Part shown: positions 34,761 through 44,227 of the stretch, one piece after another
How the letters are laid out: each line of letters starts with the position of its first letter
Position numbering within the stretch: position 1 is the first letter of the stretch
NCBI RefSeq assembly: GCF_001202035.1
Contig: NZ_LGHT01000031.1
Location: forward strand, 186,001-250,000
Length of the DNA stretch: 64,000 nucleotides
Direction of reading: 5' to 3'
Origin: Pseudorhodobacter wandonensis
GTDB taxonomy: Bacteria > Pseudomonadota > Alphaproteobacteria > Rhodobacterales > Rhodobacteraceae
The notes under the pieces: generated by a model
Database searches by the model: none
Seen by the model: the letters and a program-made list of their open reading frames with translations, nothing else
What the model was told of the DNA's origin: nothing
Translations under genes and position numbers: made by a program

Positions 34761-36362
34761 GTGGCTGATATTGATTTCTTGATTGTAGGCGCGGGCTCGT
34801 CCGGTTCGGTGCTGGCAGAGCGGCTGAGCGCGAATGGCAAGCATAAGGTTTTGGTGTTAGAGGCTGGTGGCACGGATGCGCGGTTTTTTGTGCATATGCC
34901 GCTGGGTTATGGCAAGCTGTTCTATGACAAGGCGGTGAATTGGGCCTATGAGACCGATGCCGACCCAGGGCTTGGCGGGAACCACGATTACTGGCCTCGT
35001 GGCAAGATTTTGGGGGGCTCTTCGTCAATCAACGCGATGGTCTGGATCAGGGGGCATCGGGCTGATTATGACGAATGGGGCGCAGTTGGGGGCGCGAACT
35101 GGGGCTGGGATGCCACCTTGGCCGCTTACCGCGCCATTGAGGATAATGAGGCCGGCGCAGACACATGGCGCGGGCAGGGCGGCCCGCTGTTCATTTCGGC
35201 GAATAAGGATGGATTGCACCCCTTGGTACGCAATTATCTGGACGCCTGTGCCGCGGCGGGTCTGGCCGAGACCCCCGATTTCAACGGTGCGCAGCAAGAA
35301 GGCGCCGGTGTCTATCAGATGACAATCAAGGACGGGCGGCGCAATTCAACTGCCCGCGCGTTTTTGCGGCCCGCCCGCAAGCGCCCGAACCTGGAGGTGC
35401 GGACGCATTCGCATGTAACCCGCGTGGTGTTCGAAGACCGCCGCGCGGTGGGGGTCGAGGTGATGCGGGGCGGAGTGCGTGAGGTGATCCGTGCGCGCGA
35501 GGTTATTCTGGCCGGTGGTGCGATCAACTCGCCGCAGCTTTTGCAGCTATCGGGGATTGGCCCTGCCGAGGTTTTGTCGGGTTTGGGCCTGCCGGTCTTG
35601 CAGGATAATCCCCATGTCGGCGGTAATTTGAACGACCATCAGGGCATCAACTATACCTATCGCATGACTGTGCCGACTTATAATGACCTGTTGCGCCCTT
35701 GGTGGGGCAAGTTGCGGGTCGGGTTGGAATATCTGCTGACGCGGCGCGGCGTGCTGTCGAAAAGTATCAACCATGCGGGCGGCTTTTTCCGAACCTCACC
35801 AGAGCTGTCGCGCCCGAATATGCAGCTTTATATGCAGGCGTTTTCAACCTTGGTGCCCAAGGTGGGCGAGCGGCCTTTGCTGACGCCGGACCCGTTTTCA
35901 GGGCTGTCGATTGGCCTGTCGAATTGTCGGCCCACCTCGCGCGGGTGGTTGAAAATTCGCACCTCTGATCCGTTTGCGGCGCCGCAGATCGTGGGCAATG
36001 CGTTTTCGACCGATCAGGATGTGGCTGAAATGTTGGCTGCGGTGAAATTCGTCCGCAAAATTGCGGCGCAAGGCCCGATGGCCGATGTGATTGCCGAAGA
36101 GTTGCGGCCGGGGCCTGCGGTGATGTCGGACGAGGATTTGATTGCCGATTTCAGGGTGCGGTCTGGCACGGTTTATCATCCATCCTGTACCTGCCGGATG
36201 GGGGATGTGGTCGATGAAAATCTGCGCGTCAAAGGGGTTGAGGGGCTGCGGGTTTGTGATGCCTCGGCTTTTCCGAACCTGATCGCGGGCAACACGAATG
36301 CGCCGGCGATTCTGATGGGTTGGAAAGGCGCCGAGGTGATTTTGGCCGATCAGGGGCGGTGA
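34761..36362 (+). CDS. GMC-family FAD oxidoreductase, choline dehydrogenase (BetA)-like
   Basis: 533 residues from a GTG start with AAAGGGGC upstream. It has N-terminal dinucleotide motif LIVGAGSSGSVLAERLS, first GMC signature PRGKILGGSSSINAMVWIRG, and second GMC signature GAINSPQLLQLSGIGP. The active-site end has YHPSCTCRMG with the catalytic histidine, and NTNAPAILMGWKGAE. Size and motifs fit BetA-type choline dehydrogenases, but other alcohol-oxidising GMC enzymes share them. Neighbouring carnitine genes and the nearby choline sulfatase favour choline or a related quaternary-amine alcohol. Confidence 0.82.
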   Translation: MADIDFLIVGAGSSGSVLAERLSANGKHKVLVLEAGGTDARFFVHMPLGYGKLFYDKAVNWAYETDADPGLGGNHDYWPRGKILGGSSSINAMVWIRGHRADYDEWGAVGGANWGWDATLAAYRAIEDNEAGADTWRGQGGPLFISANKDGLHPLVRNYLDACAAAGLAETPDFNGAQQEGAGVYQMTIKDGRRNSTARAFLRPARKRPNLEVRTHSHVTRVVFEDRRAVGVEVMRGGVREVIRAREVILAGGAINSPQLLQLSGIGPAEVLSGLGLPVLQDNPHVGGNLNDHQGINYTYRMTVPTYNDLLRPWWGKLRVGLEYLLTRRGVLSKSINHAGGFFRTSPELSRPNMQLYMQAFSTLVPKVGERPLLTPDPFSGLSIGLSNCRPTSRGWLKIRTSDPFAAPQIVGNAFSTDQDVAEMLAAVKFVRKIAAQGPMADVIAEELRPGPAVMSDEDLIADFRVRSGTVYHPSCTCRMGDVVDENLRVKGVEGLRVCDASAFPNLIAGNTNAPAILMGWKGAEVILADQGR

Positions 36363-36585
36363 AAGCGGTTGTTATGTGGGCTTTGGTCGCCGCTTTCGTA
36401 CGCGCGCGGACATATATGTAACGCATTGAAAAGATGTGGTAATGATGTTTTCGTTAACCTGATCTTTACCACCGTTTCGCGCAATTGCGGGACAAAGTCG
36501 CACCCTGCTGGCGCTGGCTGATCTGGGGCAAAGCGTATTCGGCAAAAATAGGTTATGCTGCCCCTTTCAGACAGGAGGAAGAGAC

Positions 36586-36948
36586 ATGGCAACCAGTTTT
36601 CGCATGATCCCCGAGACCAAGACCTTTGAATTCACCGTGTCGGGCAAGGTGACGATGGAGGATTTTAACGCGCTTTCCGGCCCGTTAGAGGATTTTGCCG
36701 AAGAGCATGACAAGATCAAGCTGCTAGAGATTATCGAGGATTTTCAGGGCTTTGACCCGATGATGATGTGGCAGGGGATGAAGTTTGACTTCAAAATCAT
36801 TCCCCATATCAGCCATTGTGCCGTGGTGTCGGATATGGGCTGGATCAGCCCGCTGACCAAGGCGGCAGGGGCGTTTATGGCAACCAAGCTGCGCACCTTT
36901 GATCTGGAAGAACTGGATGCAGCGCGCGCTTGGTTGGCCGAGGCGTAA
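36586..36948 (+). CDS. SpoIIAA-like / STAS domain protein
   Basis: 120 residues. A strong AGGAGGAAGAG lies before the ATG. The fold pattern TKTFEFTVSGKVTMEDF, KIKLLEIIEDFQGFDP, HCAVVSDMGWISPLTKAAGAFMATKLRTF is typical of the SpoIIAA-like (DUF3478) STAS family of stand-alone cytoplasmic proteins. The acidic C-terminal helix ends DAARAWLAEA. No partner kinase is nearby. The role is unknown in this branch; binding of lipophilic or nucleotide ligands is only proposed. Confidence 0.85.
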   Translation: MATSFRMIPETKTFEFTVSGKVTMEDFNALSGPLEDFAEEHDKIKLLEIIEDFQGFDPMMMWQGMKFDFKIIPHISHCAVVSDMGWISPLTKAAGAFMATKLRTFDLEELDAARAWLAEA

Positions 36949-36986
36949 CGGGAGCCCCGAATTTTCGACGAAAACTCGGGGGGCGG

Positions 36987-38504
36987 TTATTCGCCGCGGG
37001 GAAAGCGTTTGCTTTCCTCGAGGATGTTCAGGTCCATATGGTTGCGCATATAGCGCTCGGATGCCTTTTGCAGCGGTTGGTAATCCCACGGGAAATAACC
37101 GCCCTGACGCAGCGCCTCATAGACCACCCAGCGGCGGGCCTGACTTTCGCGCACAGCCGCGTCAAAGGCGTGCAGATCCCATCGTGCCTCGGATTTCGCG
37201 CGCAGGGTTTGCAGGGTGGCCGAATGGGCAGGGTTATCGGCAAGGTTGTGGCGTTCCAGCGGGTCGGATTCAATGTCGAACAACTGGTCGGGGTCGGCAA
37301 GGCAGCGGGTGTATTTCCACTTGCCATAGCGCAGCATGACCAAAGGGGTGATTGAGCCTTCGGCGGCATATTCGATTGCCACGGGGCTGGTGCGCTCGGT
37401 TCCTTTGGCCAGTGGCAGCAGGCTTTCACCATCGGTCCAAGGCATGACCGCCGACATATCAATGCCCGCCAGATCGCAGAGTGTTGGCGTGACGTCGATT
37501 GAGGAAACGGGGGTCGTTTCCAGATGCGGATCAAGGCCGGGTGCGCAGATCATCAGGGGCACGCGGGCCGAGCCTTCAAAAAAGTTCATTTTGAACCAGA
37601 GCCCGCGGTCGCCCAGCATATCGCCATGGTCCGAAACAAAGACGATGATTGCCTCTTGGCGGGTGTCTTCGAGCACCTGCAAAATCTCGCCGATCTTGTC
37701 GTCGATATAAGAGATGTTGGCGTAATAGCCTTGGCGGGCGCGGCGGATGTGGGTGGGGGTGATGTCGAATTTGTCGCTGTCGCAGGCGTCGATCAGGCGT
37801 TTGGAATGGGGGTCCTGATCGGCATAGTCGATAGGGCTTACCGCGTCCAGATGGGCGCAATCATTGTACAAATCCCAATATTTGCGGCGCGCGACATAGG
37901 GGTCATGCGGGTGGGTAAAGCTGACGGTCAGGCACCACGGGCGCGCGGCTGCATCGTCGGATGAGCGTGACAGGTCATACAGTTTTTGCGTGGCTTGATG
38001 TGCTATGTCATCATCATATTCCAGCTGGTTCGAGATTTCGGCCACGCCGGCACCTGTGACCGAGCCGAGGTTGTGATACCACCAGTCGATGCGTTCACCC
38101 GGTTTGCGGTAATCGGGGGTCCAGCCAAAGTCGGCGGGGTAGATATCGGTGGTCAGGCGGTGTTCAAACCCGTGCATCTGGTCGGGGCCGACAAAGTGCA
38201 TTTTGCCCGACAGCGTGCATTCATAGCCTTTGCTGCGCAAGTGATGCGTGAAGCAGGGAATATCTGACTGAAACTCGGCCGCGTTGTCATAGACGCGGGT
38301 GCGTGAGGGCAGTTGGCCGGACATGAAGCTGGCCCGACCGGGGGCGCAGAGTGGCGAGCCGGTATAGGCATTGGCAAAGCGCACCGATTTTGCGGCCAGC
38401 TTTTTCAGGTTGGGGGCATGCAGCCAGTCGGCGGGGCCATCGGGAAACAGGGTGCCGTTCAGCTGATCTACCATCAGGATAAGAATGTTTGGTTTGGTCA
38501 TCAT
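36987..38504 (-). CDS. betC: Choline sulfatase BetC
   Basis: 505 residues (an adjacent ATG gives 504). Type I sulfatase motif SPLCAPGRASFMSG, where C53 would be converted to formylglycine, has the CxPxR core. Metal ligands are in LILMVDQ at the start and VSDHGDMLGDRG in the middle. The C-terminal tail of about 110 residues after DPLERHNLADN, ending YMRNHMDLNILEESKRF, is characteristic of BetC and completes its active site. It hydrolyses choline O-sulfate to choline, feeding the BetA-like oxidase next door. The substrate call is strong by family tail and context. Confidence 0.9.
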   Translation of the reverse strand: MMTKPNILILMVDQLNGTLFPDGPADWLHAPNLKKLAAKSVRFANAYTGSPLCAPGRASFMSGQLPSRTRVYDNAAEFQSDIPCFTHHLRSKGYECTLSGKMHFVGPDQMHGFEHRLTTDIYPADFGWTPDYRKPGERIDWWYHNLGSVTGAGVAEISNQLEYDDDIAHQATQKLYDLSRSSDDAAARPWCLTVSFTHPHDPYVARRKYWDLYNDCAHLDAVSPIDYADQDPHSKRLIDACDSDKFDITPTHIRRARQGYYANISYIDDKIGEILQVLEDTRQEAIIVFVSDHGDMLGDRGLWFKMNFFEGSARVPLMICAPGLDPHLETTPVSSIDVTPTLCDLAGIDMSAVMPWTDGESLLPLAKGTERTSPVAIEYAAEGSITPLVMLRYGKWKYTRCLADPDQLFDIESDPLERHNLADNPAHSATLQTLRAKSEARWDLHAFDAAVRESQARRWVVYEALRQGGYFPWDYQPLQKASERYMRNHMDLNILEESKRFPRGE

Positions 38505-38606
38505 GGGCCCTTATTGCTGCTTGCCTTTGCGGCGGTCTGCGCCTTTGATGGGCGCAAAGGCAAGGGTGGTCTGTTCTTTTTGCGACCTGTTTTAGGGGGC
38601 AAAGAC

Positions 38607-38633
38607 AGATAGGTATTTTTGCCAAGATGAAAT
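38607..38633 (+). repeat. Dispersed repeat, copy 7
   Basis: GATAGGTATTTTTGCC then AAGATGAAATTGGG, in the divergent gap between betC and the CocE-type gene. The GGGAG immediately following is the ribosome site of the CocE-type gene. Confidence 0.6.
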
Positions 38634-38645
38634 TGGGAGCAGGCG

Positions 38646-40637
38646 ATGCAGGTGGTAACAGAGTTTCCGTTCGAGGTGATGGAAGAGGCAGATGTGGGCA
38701 TAGTGATGCCCGATGGCTGCCGCTTGTCGGCACGGATTTGGCGGGCCAAGGGGGCGGGGGCGGTGCCTGCGATTTTGGAATATATCCCGTACCGCAAGCG
38801 CGATGGTACTTTGGCGCGGGATGAGAGGATGCACCCTTATTTTGCCGGCCATGGCTATGCCGCTGTGCGCGTGGATATGCGCGGGAATGGCGATAGCCAG
38901 GGGTTGATGGCGGATGAATACACCGCGCAGGAGTTGCAAGATGCCTGTGATGTGATTGCCTGGCTTGCCGCGCAGGAGTGGTGCAACGGGTCTGTGGGCA
39001 TGATGGGCAAAAGCTGGGGCGGGTTTAACTGTTTGCAGACCGCCTTTTTGCAGCCGCCTGCGCTAAAGGCCGTGGTGACGGTATGTTCGACGACCGACCG
39101 GTTTGCGGATGATATTCATTTCAAGGGCGGCTGCCTGTTGGGCGAAAATCTGGGCTGGGGCGGCGTGATGCTGTCCTATTCCTCGCGCCCTGCGGACCCG
39201 GCTTTGCGGCCTGACTGGCGGGCGGATTGGTTGGCGCGGTTAGAGGCCGAGCCGTTTTTGGCGCCGCGCTGGGCCAGCCATCAGGCGCGGGACGGCTATT
39301 GGAAACACGGGTCGATCTGCGAGGATTACAGCCGGATGCAGGTGCCGGTGCTGAGTTTCAGCGGTTGGGCGGACAATTACATGAACACTTCGGCGCATTT
39401 GGTGCGCAATGTGGCAGGGGCCAAGGCGATTGTCGGCCCTTGGGTGCATCAATACCCGCATCAGGCCGTGCCTGGGCCTGCGATTGGTTTTCTGGATGAG
39501 GCGCTGCGCTGGTGGGACCGGTGGCTAAAGGGCGTGGAAAACGGGGCCGAGGATGGCCCCGCCTATCGCGCCTATATGCTGGACAGTGCGCCGCCTGACG
39601 CCAGTGCCGCCTATCGTGCGGGCGCATGGGTGGCCGAGGATGCGCTGCCGTCGGCCCGTGTGACTGACCGGCAGATCCCTTTGACCGCAGGCGGCGTTTT
39701 GGGCGGGGCAGGGGGCGCGTTGGCGCAAGCGGTATGCACGCCGCCGCAGCTTGGGCTGATGGCGGGCGAGTTTTTCCCGATGGGGTTGAACGCCGAGATG
39801 CCGGGCGATCAGGCGCAGGACGACGCGCTATCGGTGTGTTTTGACGGGCCGGTGCTGGACGCGCCTTTGCCGATGCTGGGGGCGGCGCGGTTGCGGTTGC
39901 GGCTGCGCAGTGACAAGCCCCGCGCCTTTATCGTGGCGCGGCTGTGCGATGTCGCCCCCAACGGGCAATCGGTGCGGATAGCGCATGGCATGTTGAACCT
40001 GTGCCACCGCGACAGCATGGAGGCCCCCAGCCAACTGACGCCGGGCGAGGATGTCGCGGTGGAACTGGTGCTGGACGATATGGCCTATCGGGTGGCAGCG
40101 GGGCACCATTTGCGGCTTGCGCTGTCAACGACCTATTGGCCGTTTTTATGCCCCAGCCCCGAGGCCGCGACCCTGACTCTGCTGGAGGGAGACCTGAGCC
40201 TGCCCATCCATCGCGGCGTTGCGGCGGGTGAATGGGTGCCGCCGCCGGCACGGGCCGCGCGGGCATGGAATCACCTGGCCCATACCTCTGCCCATTCGGC
40301 GCGCCGGACAGAGACAGACTTGCTGACCGGCAAACTGGCTTTGGTGGTAGAGGACCGATCGGGACGTGTGGAAAATCTGGATCACGGTCTGATCACCGAA
40401 GAAATTTTTGCCGAACGGTTTGAAATTGACCCCGCAAACCCCGGCGATTCCCTTGCCCGAAATGACTGGACGCAATGCCTGTCGCGCGGGGATTGGCAGG
40501 TGCGAACGCAGACCCATGCCGAAATGCGCACCACCGCCGATGCCTTGCAATTTTACGCGAAATTGCAAGCATGGGAGGGCGAAACACTTGTTTTTGAACG
40601 CGAGTTTTCACAAGATGTGTCACGTGAATTTGTGTAA
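38646..40637 (+). CDS. CocE/NonD family alpha/beta hydrolase (S15-like)
   Basis: 663 residues. The N-terminal X-Pro dipeptidyl-peptidase-like hydrolase domain has nucleophile S123 in GMMGKSWGG and a preceding DMRGNGDSQG. A further active-site region (IVGPWVHQYPHQ) contributes the histidine. The C-terminal 250 residues form the beta-rich jelly-roll found in CocE and S15 peptidases (RLRLRSDKPRAFIVARLCDVAPNG). The family includes cocaine esterase, amidases and glutaryl acylases. It is transcribed with a downstream peptide-type ABC operon, 242 bp away, which suggests that it acts on the imported ester or amide. No signal peptide is seen. Confidence 0.85.
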   Translation: MQVVTEFPFEVMEEADVGIVMPDGCRLSARIWRAKGAGAVPAILEYIPYRKRDGTLARDERMHPYFAGHGYAAVRVDMRGNGDSQGLMADEYTAQELQDACDVIAWLAAQEWCNGSVGMMGKSWGGFNCLQTAFLQPPALKAVVTVCSTTDRFADDIHFKGGCLLGENLGWGGVMLSYSSRPADPALRPDWRADWLARLEAEPFLAPRWASHQARDGYWKHGSICEDYSRMQVPVLSFSGWADNYMNTSAHLVRNVAGAKAIVGPWVHQYPHQAVPGPAIGFLDEALRWWDRWLKGVENGAEDGPAYRAYMLDSAPPDASAAYRAGAWVAEDALPSARVTDRQIPLTAGGVLGGAGGALAQAVCTPPQLGLMAGEFFPMGLNAEMPGDQAQDDALSVCFDGPVLDAPLPMLGAARLRLRLRSDKPRAFIVARLCDVAPNGQSVRIAHGMLNLCHRDSMEAPSQLTPGEDVAVELVLDDMAYRVAAGHHLRLALSTTYWPFLCPSPEAATLTLLEGDLSLPIHRGVAAGEWVPPPARAARAWNHLAHTSAHSARRTETDLLTGKLALVVEDRSGRVENLDHGLITEEIFAERFEIDPANPGDSLARNDWTQCLSRGDWQVRTQTHAEMRTTADALQFYAKLQAWEGETLVFEREFSQDVSREFV

Positions 40638-40879
40638 ATTCGGGAGGCTAGGGTGGTAACTTGGCGTTTGATGCGCCAAGATAGCGCTATCAGGCCCGTG
40701 ATGGGCCGCGACATTGGGGGTGGCAGGCGTTGCGACACCGGACCTGCCGCGCCGGATTTGACTGGATGGACAAAAAATTACAGGGCCGAATCAAAAGAAC
40801 TTGTTGCCGGAACCGTTTTTACCGAGTTTATTGACTCAACAGACAACAAAAACAGCTAATGCTGACCAGGGAGATACGA

Positions 40880-42451
40880 ATGAAAGACGACCTAGCAAAA
40901 TTGATCGATCAAATTGACGCCGCACGCCTGAGCCGCCGTGGCTTTATGGGCGGTGTCGCCGCGGTCGGTGCGCTGGCTACGATGCGTGCACCGGCTTTTG
41001 CGGCCGATCCGAACAAAGGCGGCACCCTGAAATTGGGATTGGGTGGCGGCGAGACGACCGACACGATGGACCCAGGTCTGTCCGACAGCCCGGTACCATT
41101 CTCGGTTGGGCGTCAGTGGGGCGATACCATTGTCAACGTGACACCCGGTGGCGAAATTGAAATGCGTCTGGCCGAGTCGATGTCTTCGGATCCAGAGGGC
41201 AAGGTTTGGACGTTCAACATCCGTCAGGGTGTAAAGTTCCATGACGGGTCGGATATGACGGTGGATGACGTGGTTGCCACGTTCAAGCGCCACTCGGATG
41301 AAAATTCGAAATCGGGTGCTTTGGGCATTATGAAAGGCATTGCCGACATCAAGGCCGACGGCAACGCTGTTGTGTTTACCCTGACCGATGGCAACGCCGA
41401 CTTGCCGTATCTGCTGTCGGATTATCACCTGATCGTGCAGCCAAAAGGCGGCGTGGATAACCCGAACGCAGCTATCGGTACCGGCCCCTACAAGGTGGTT
41501 TCGGTAGATCCGGGCGTGCGCTATGCCTTTGAAAAGAACGCTGATGACTGGGATACAACCCGCGGCCATTATGATGCTGTGGAAATTCTGGTAATCAACG
41601 ATGCGACTGCCCGTACCAGCGCCTTGCAGTCGGGCCAGGTGCATATGATCAACCGCATCGACCCCAAAGTTGCCAAATTGCTGGCCCGCGCGCCGGGGGT
41701 TGAGGTAAAGAACGTGTCGGGCCGTGGTCACTATGTGTTCATCATGCACACAGACACTGCACCGTTCGACAATAACGATCTGCGTCTGGCGTTGAAGTTT
41801 GCAATCAACCGCGTTGAAATGGTTGACAAAATCCTTGACGGCTATGGCGGTGTTGGCAACGACACGCCGATCAACGCAGCCTATCCGTTGTTCAGTCAGG
41901 CTGCACCGCAGCGCGTTTATGACATTGAAAAAGCCAAAGAGCATTACGCCGCTTCCGGCCATGATGGCAGCCCGATTGAATTGATCGTTGCTGACACCGC
42001 CTTCCCGGGTGCTGTTGATGCTGCTGCATTGTTCCAGCAATCGGCCGAGGCTGCGGGCATTCCGCTGGTAATCAAACGCGTGCCGGATGATGGCTATTGG
42101 TCGGATGTCTGGAACGTCAAACCGTTCTGCGCGTCTTATTGGGGTGGCCGTCCGGTCCAAGACCAGATGTGGTCGACGGCCTATCTGTCAACCGCTGACT
42201 GGAACGACACCAAGTTCAAGCGCGAAGATGTGGATGCGTTGATCCTGCAGGCACGGTCGGAAACCGATGTGGCAGTGCGTACGGAACTCTATGGCAAGAT
42301 CTATAAAATCGTGAACGAAGAGGGTGGCGTGATTTGCCCGATGTTCAACGATTTCATCGACGCACATTCCGATAAGGTCGCGGGTTGGATTGAAAACCCG
42401 AACTATGAAATGTCGGGCGGTTTTGCCTCTTCGACAACATGGTTCGCGTGA
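40880..42451 (+). CDS. Dpp/Opp-type ABC substrate-binding protein with Tat signal
   Basis: 523 residues from the ATG at 40880 preceded by GGGAGA; an ATG at 40859 lacks a site. The leader contains a twin-arginine motif SRRGFMGG and an AFA/AD cleavage. The mature protein is SBP family 5 (DPNKGGTLKLGLGGGETTDTMDPG, EGKVWTFNIRQGVKFHDGSDMTVDDVVATFKRH, LRLALKFAINRVEMV). These bind peptides, nickel, opines or glycosides. It is first in a four-gene ABC operon. Ligand unknown; flanking hydrolases may indicate an ester, amide or phosphodiester. Confidence 0.9.
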   Translation: MKDDLAKLIDQIDAARLSRRGFMGGVAAVGALATMRAPAFAADPNKGGTLKLGLGGGETTDTMDPGLSDSPVPFSVGRQWGDTIVNVTPGGEIEMRLAESMSSDPEGKVWTFNIRQGVKFHDGSDMTVDDVVATFKRHSDENSKSGALGIMKGIADIKADGNAVVFTLTDGNADLPYLLSDYHLIVQPKGGVDNPNAAIGTGPYKVVSVDPGVRYAFEKNADDWDTTRGHYDAVEILVINDATARTSALQSGQVHMINRIDPKVAKLLARAPGVEVKNVSGRGHYVFIMHTDTAPFDNNDLRLALKFAINRVEMVDKILDGYGGVGNDTPINAAYPLFSQAAPQRVYDIEKAKEHYAASGHDGSPIELIVADTAFPGAVDAAALFQQSAEAAGIPLVIKRVPDDGYWSDVWNVKPFCASYWGGRPVQDQMWSTAYLSTADWNDTKFKREDVDALILQARSETDVAVRTELYGKIYKIVNEEGGVICPMFNDFIDAHSDKVAGWIENPNYEMSGGFASSTTWFA

Positions 42452-42458
42452 TCGGACG

Positions 42459-43415
42459 ATGCATCCGGTAATCAAATTGGTCGCCCAGCGCTTAGCGCTG
42501 GGCCTCCTGCTGCTGTTCGCGGCTTCGGTGCTGATCTTTATCGGCACCCAGATTTTGCCCGGCGATGTGGCCCAAAGCATTCTGGGCCAATCCGCAACCC
42601 CGCAATCCCTTGCCAATTTACGCGCCGAGCTTGGCCTCGATGTGCCGGCCCCTGTGCGCTATTTCAACTGGCTGGCAGGTATCATGCATGGCGACCTTGG
42701 CAAAGCGTTGACCAATGGTCAGGATATTGCGACTGCCATGGGCAAACGCCTCGGCAATACGCTGTTTTTGGCCAGCTGTGCCGCCGTTATCGCGGTGCCC
42801 GCCGCAATTTTGCTGGGCTTGATCGCGGTGCGTTACCAAGGCCGCTGGCCAGACCGCGTGATTTCAACCATCACGCTGGCAACGGTTTCTGTGCCGGAAT
42901 TTCTGTTGGGCTATATCGCCGTTTATTTCCTGTCGGTGCAGCTGCGCTGGTTTCCATCGCTGGCCACGGTTTATGACGGGATGACATTCGGTGAAAAGCT
43001 TTATGCCGTGTCGATGCCGGTGCTGGTTTTGGTGCTGGTCGTGCTTGGCCATATGATGCGGATGACCCGCGCCGCCATTCTGAACGTGATGCAATCGGCC
43101 TATGTCGAAACGGCCGAGCTGAAGGGTTTGCGCAAGTTCACCATCATCGCCCGCCACGCTTTCCCCAACGCGATTGCGCCTGTGGTCAATGTGGTGATGA
43201 TCAACCTTGCCTATCTGGTGGTTGGTGTGGTCGTGGTTGAGGTGGTTTTTGTCTATCCCGGCATGGGCCAGTATCTGGTTGACCATGTGTCCAAGCGTGA
43301 CGTGCCTGTGGTGCAGGCCTGTGGCTTGGTCTTTGCGGCTGTGTATATCGGCCTAAACTTGGTGGCGGATGTGGTTTCCATCCTTGCCAACCCGCGTTTG
43401 AGGCATCCGAAATGA
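42459..43415 (+). CDS. Dpp-type ABC permease, first subunit (DppB-like)
   Basis: 318 residues from an ATG seven bases after the binding-protein stop. Six helices follow the short N-terminus (VIKLVAQRLALGLLLLFAASVLIFIGTQILPGD), which is the DppB/OppB opening. The EAA-type loop YVETAELKGLRKFTIIARHAFPNAIAPV contacts the ATPase. The C-terminus has VFVYPGMGQYLVDHVSKRDVPVVQA. It overlaps the next permease by 4 nt. Confidence 0.93.
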   Translation: MHPVIKLVAQRLALGLLLLFAASVLIFIGTQILPGDVAQSILGQSATPQSLANLRAELGLDVPAPVRYFNWLAGIMHGDLGKALTNGQDIATAMGKRLGNTLFLASCAAVIAVPAAILLGLIAVRYQGRWPDRVISTITLATVSVPEFLLGYIAVYFLSVQLRWFPSLATVYDGMTFGEKLYAVSMPVLVLVLVVLGHMMRMTRAAILNVMQSAYVETAELKGLRKFTIIARHAFPNAIAPVVNVVMINLAYLVVGVVVVEVVFVYPGMGQYLVDHVSKRDVPVVQACGLVFAAVYIGLNLVADVVSILANPRLRHPK

Positions 43416-44227
43416 CCCGTATTCCTTTGGCAGCCCTGATCGGGCTTTTCTTTACCGGCCTCTATTTTGGCGCAGCGGTGTTTGCTGGCTGGATTGCCCC
43501 TTATGGCATGGCCGAAATTGTCGGTGACAGCTGGGAGCCTGCTTCGGCAGCGCATTGGCTGGGCACCGATTCCATCGGGCGCGATTTGCTTAGTCGGATG
43601 ATCTGGGGCGGGCAGACCACGATTTTCGTGGCCGCCGCGGCAACTATGTTGTCCTTTGGCATGGGCTCGATCTTGGGCTTTTTCGCAGCCGTGAAAGGCG
43701 GTTGGGTTGACCAGTTGCTTAGCCGCTTGGTGGACTTGATGATGTCGATCCCGTCGCTGATTTCGGCGCTGGTTGTGCTGTCGGTGCTGCCGGTATCGCT
43801 GCCTGTGCTGATTATCGTGATGGGCGTGTTGGATAGCACACGTGTGTTCCGCCTTAGCCGCGCTGTGGCTGTCGACATCACTGTGATGGATTATGTCGAG
43901 GCGGCCCGCCTGCGCGGCGAAAAGCAGCTTTGGATCATTTTCCGCGAAATCCTGCCCAACGCATTGTCGCCGCTGGTGGCTGAAATGGGCCTGCGGTTTA
44001 TCTTTGCGGTGCTGTTCATCTCGACTCTGTCTTTCCTTGGGCTTGGCGTGCAACCGCCGCTGGCGGATTGGGGCGGTATCGTGAAAGAAAACAAAGAGGG
44101 CATCGTTTACGGCATTTCCGCCGCCTTGATCCCGGCCTTTGCCATCGCCTCGCTTGCCATTTCGGTCAACCTCGTTGCCGATTGGGTGCTGAACCGGACC
44201 ACCAGTTTGAAAGGGGGCCGAGGATGA
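43412..44227 (+). CDS. Dpp-type ABC permease, second subunit (DppC-like)
   Basis: 271 residues. It contains the DppC/OppC hallmark LGTDSIGRDLLSRMIWGG, the EAA loop DYVEAARLRGEKQLWIIFREILPNALSPLVAEM, and SFLGLGVQPPLADWG. About six helices. It overlaps both neighbours by 4 nt (ATGA junctions). Confidence 0.94.
   Translation: MTRIPLAALIGLFFTGLYFGAAVFAGWIAPYGMAEIVGDSWEPASAAHWLGTDSIGRDLLSRMIWGGQTTIFVAAAATMLSFGMGSILGFFAAVKGGWVDQLLSRLVDLMMSIPSLISALVVLSVLPVSLPVLIIVMGVLDSTRVFRLSRAVAVDITVMDYVEAARLRGEKQLWIIFREILPNALSPLVAEMGLRFIFAVLFISTLSFLGLGVQPPLADWGGIVKENKEGIVYGISAALIPAFAIASLAISVNLVADWVLNRTTSLKGGRG

Noticed and set aside
40892-42160. 422-residue minus-strand frame
   Set aside because: Antisense to the Dpp-type binding protein, which has a Tat signal and family motifs. 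The reverse frame shows no domain or ribosome site.
42390-42458. Upstream start for the DppB-like permease
   Set aside because: It would extend the protein into the end of the binding-protein gene and add a charged, non-homologous leader before the first helix.
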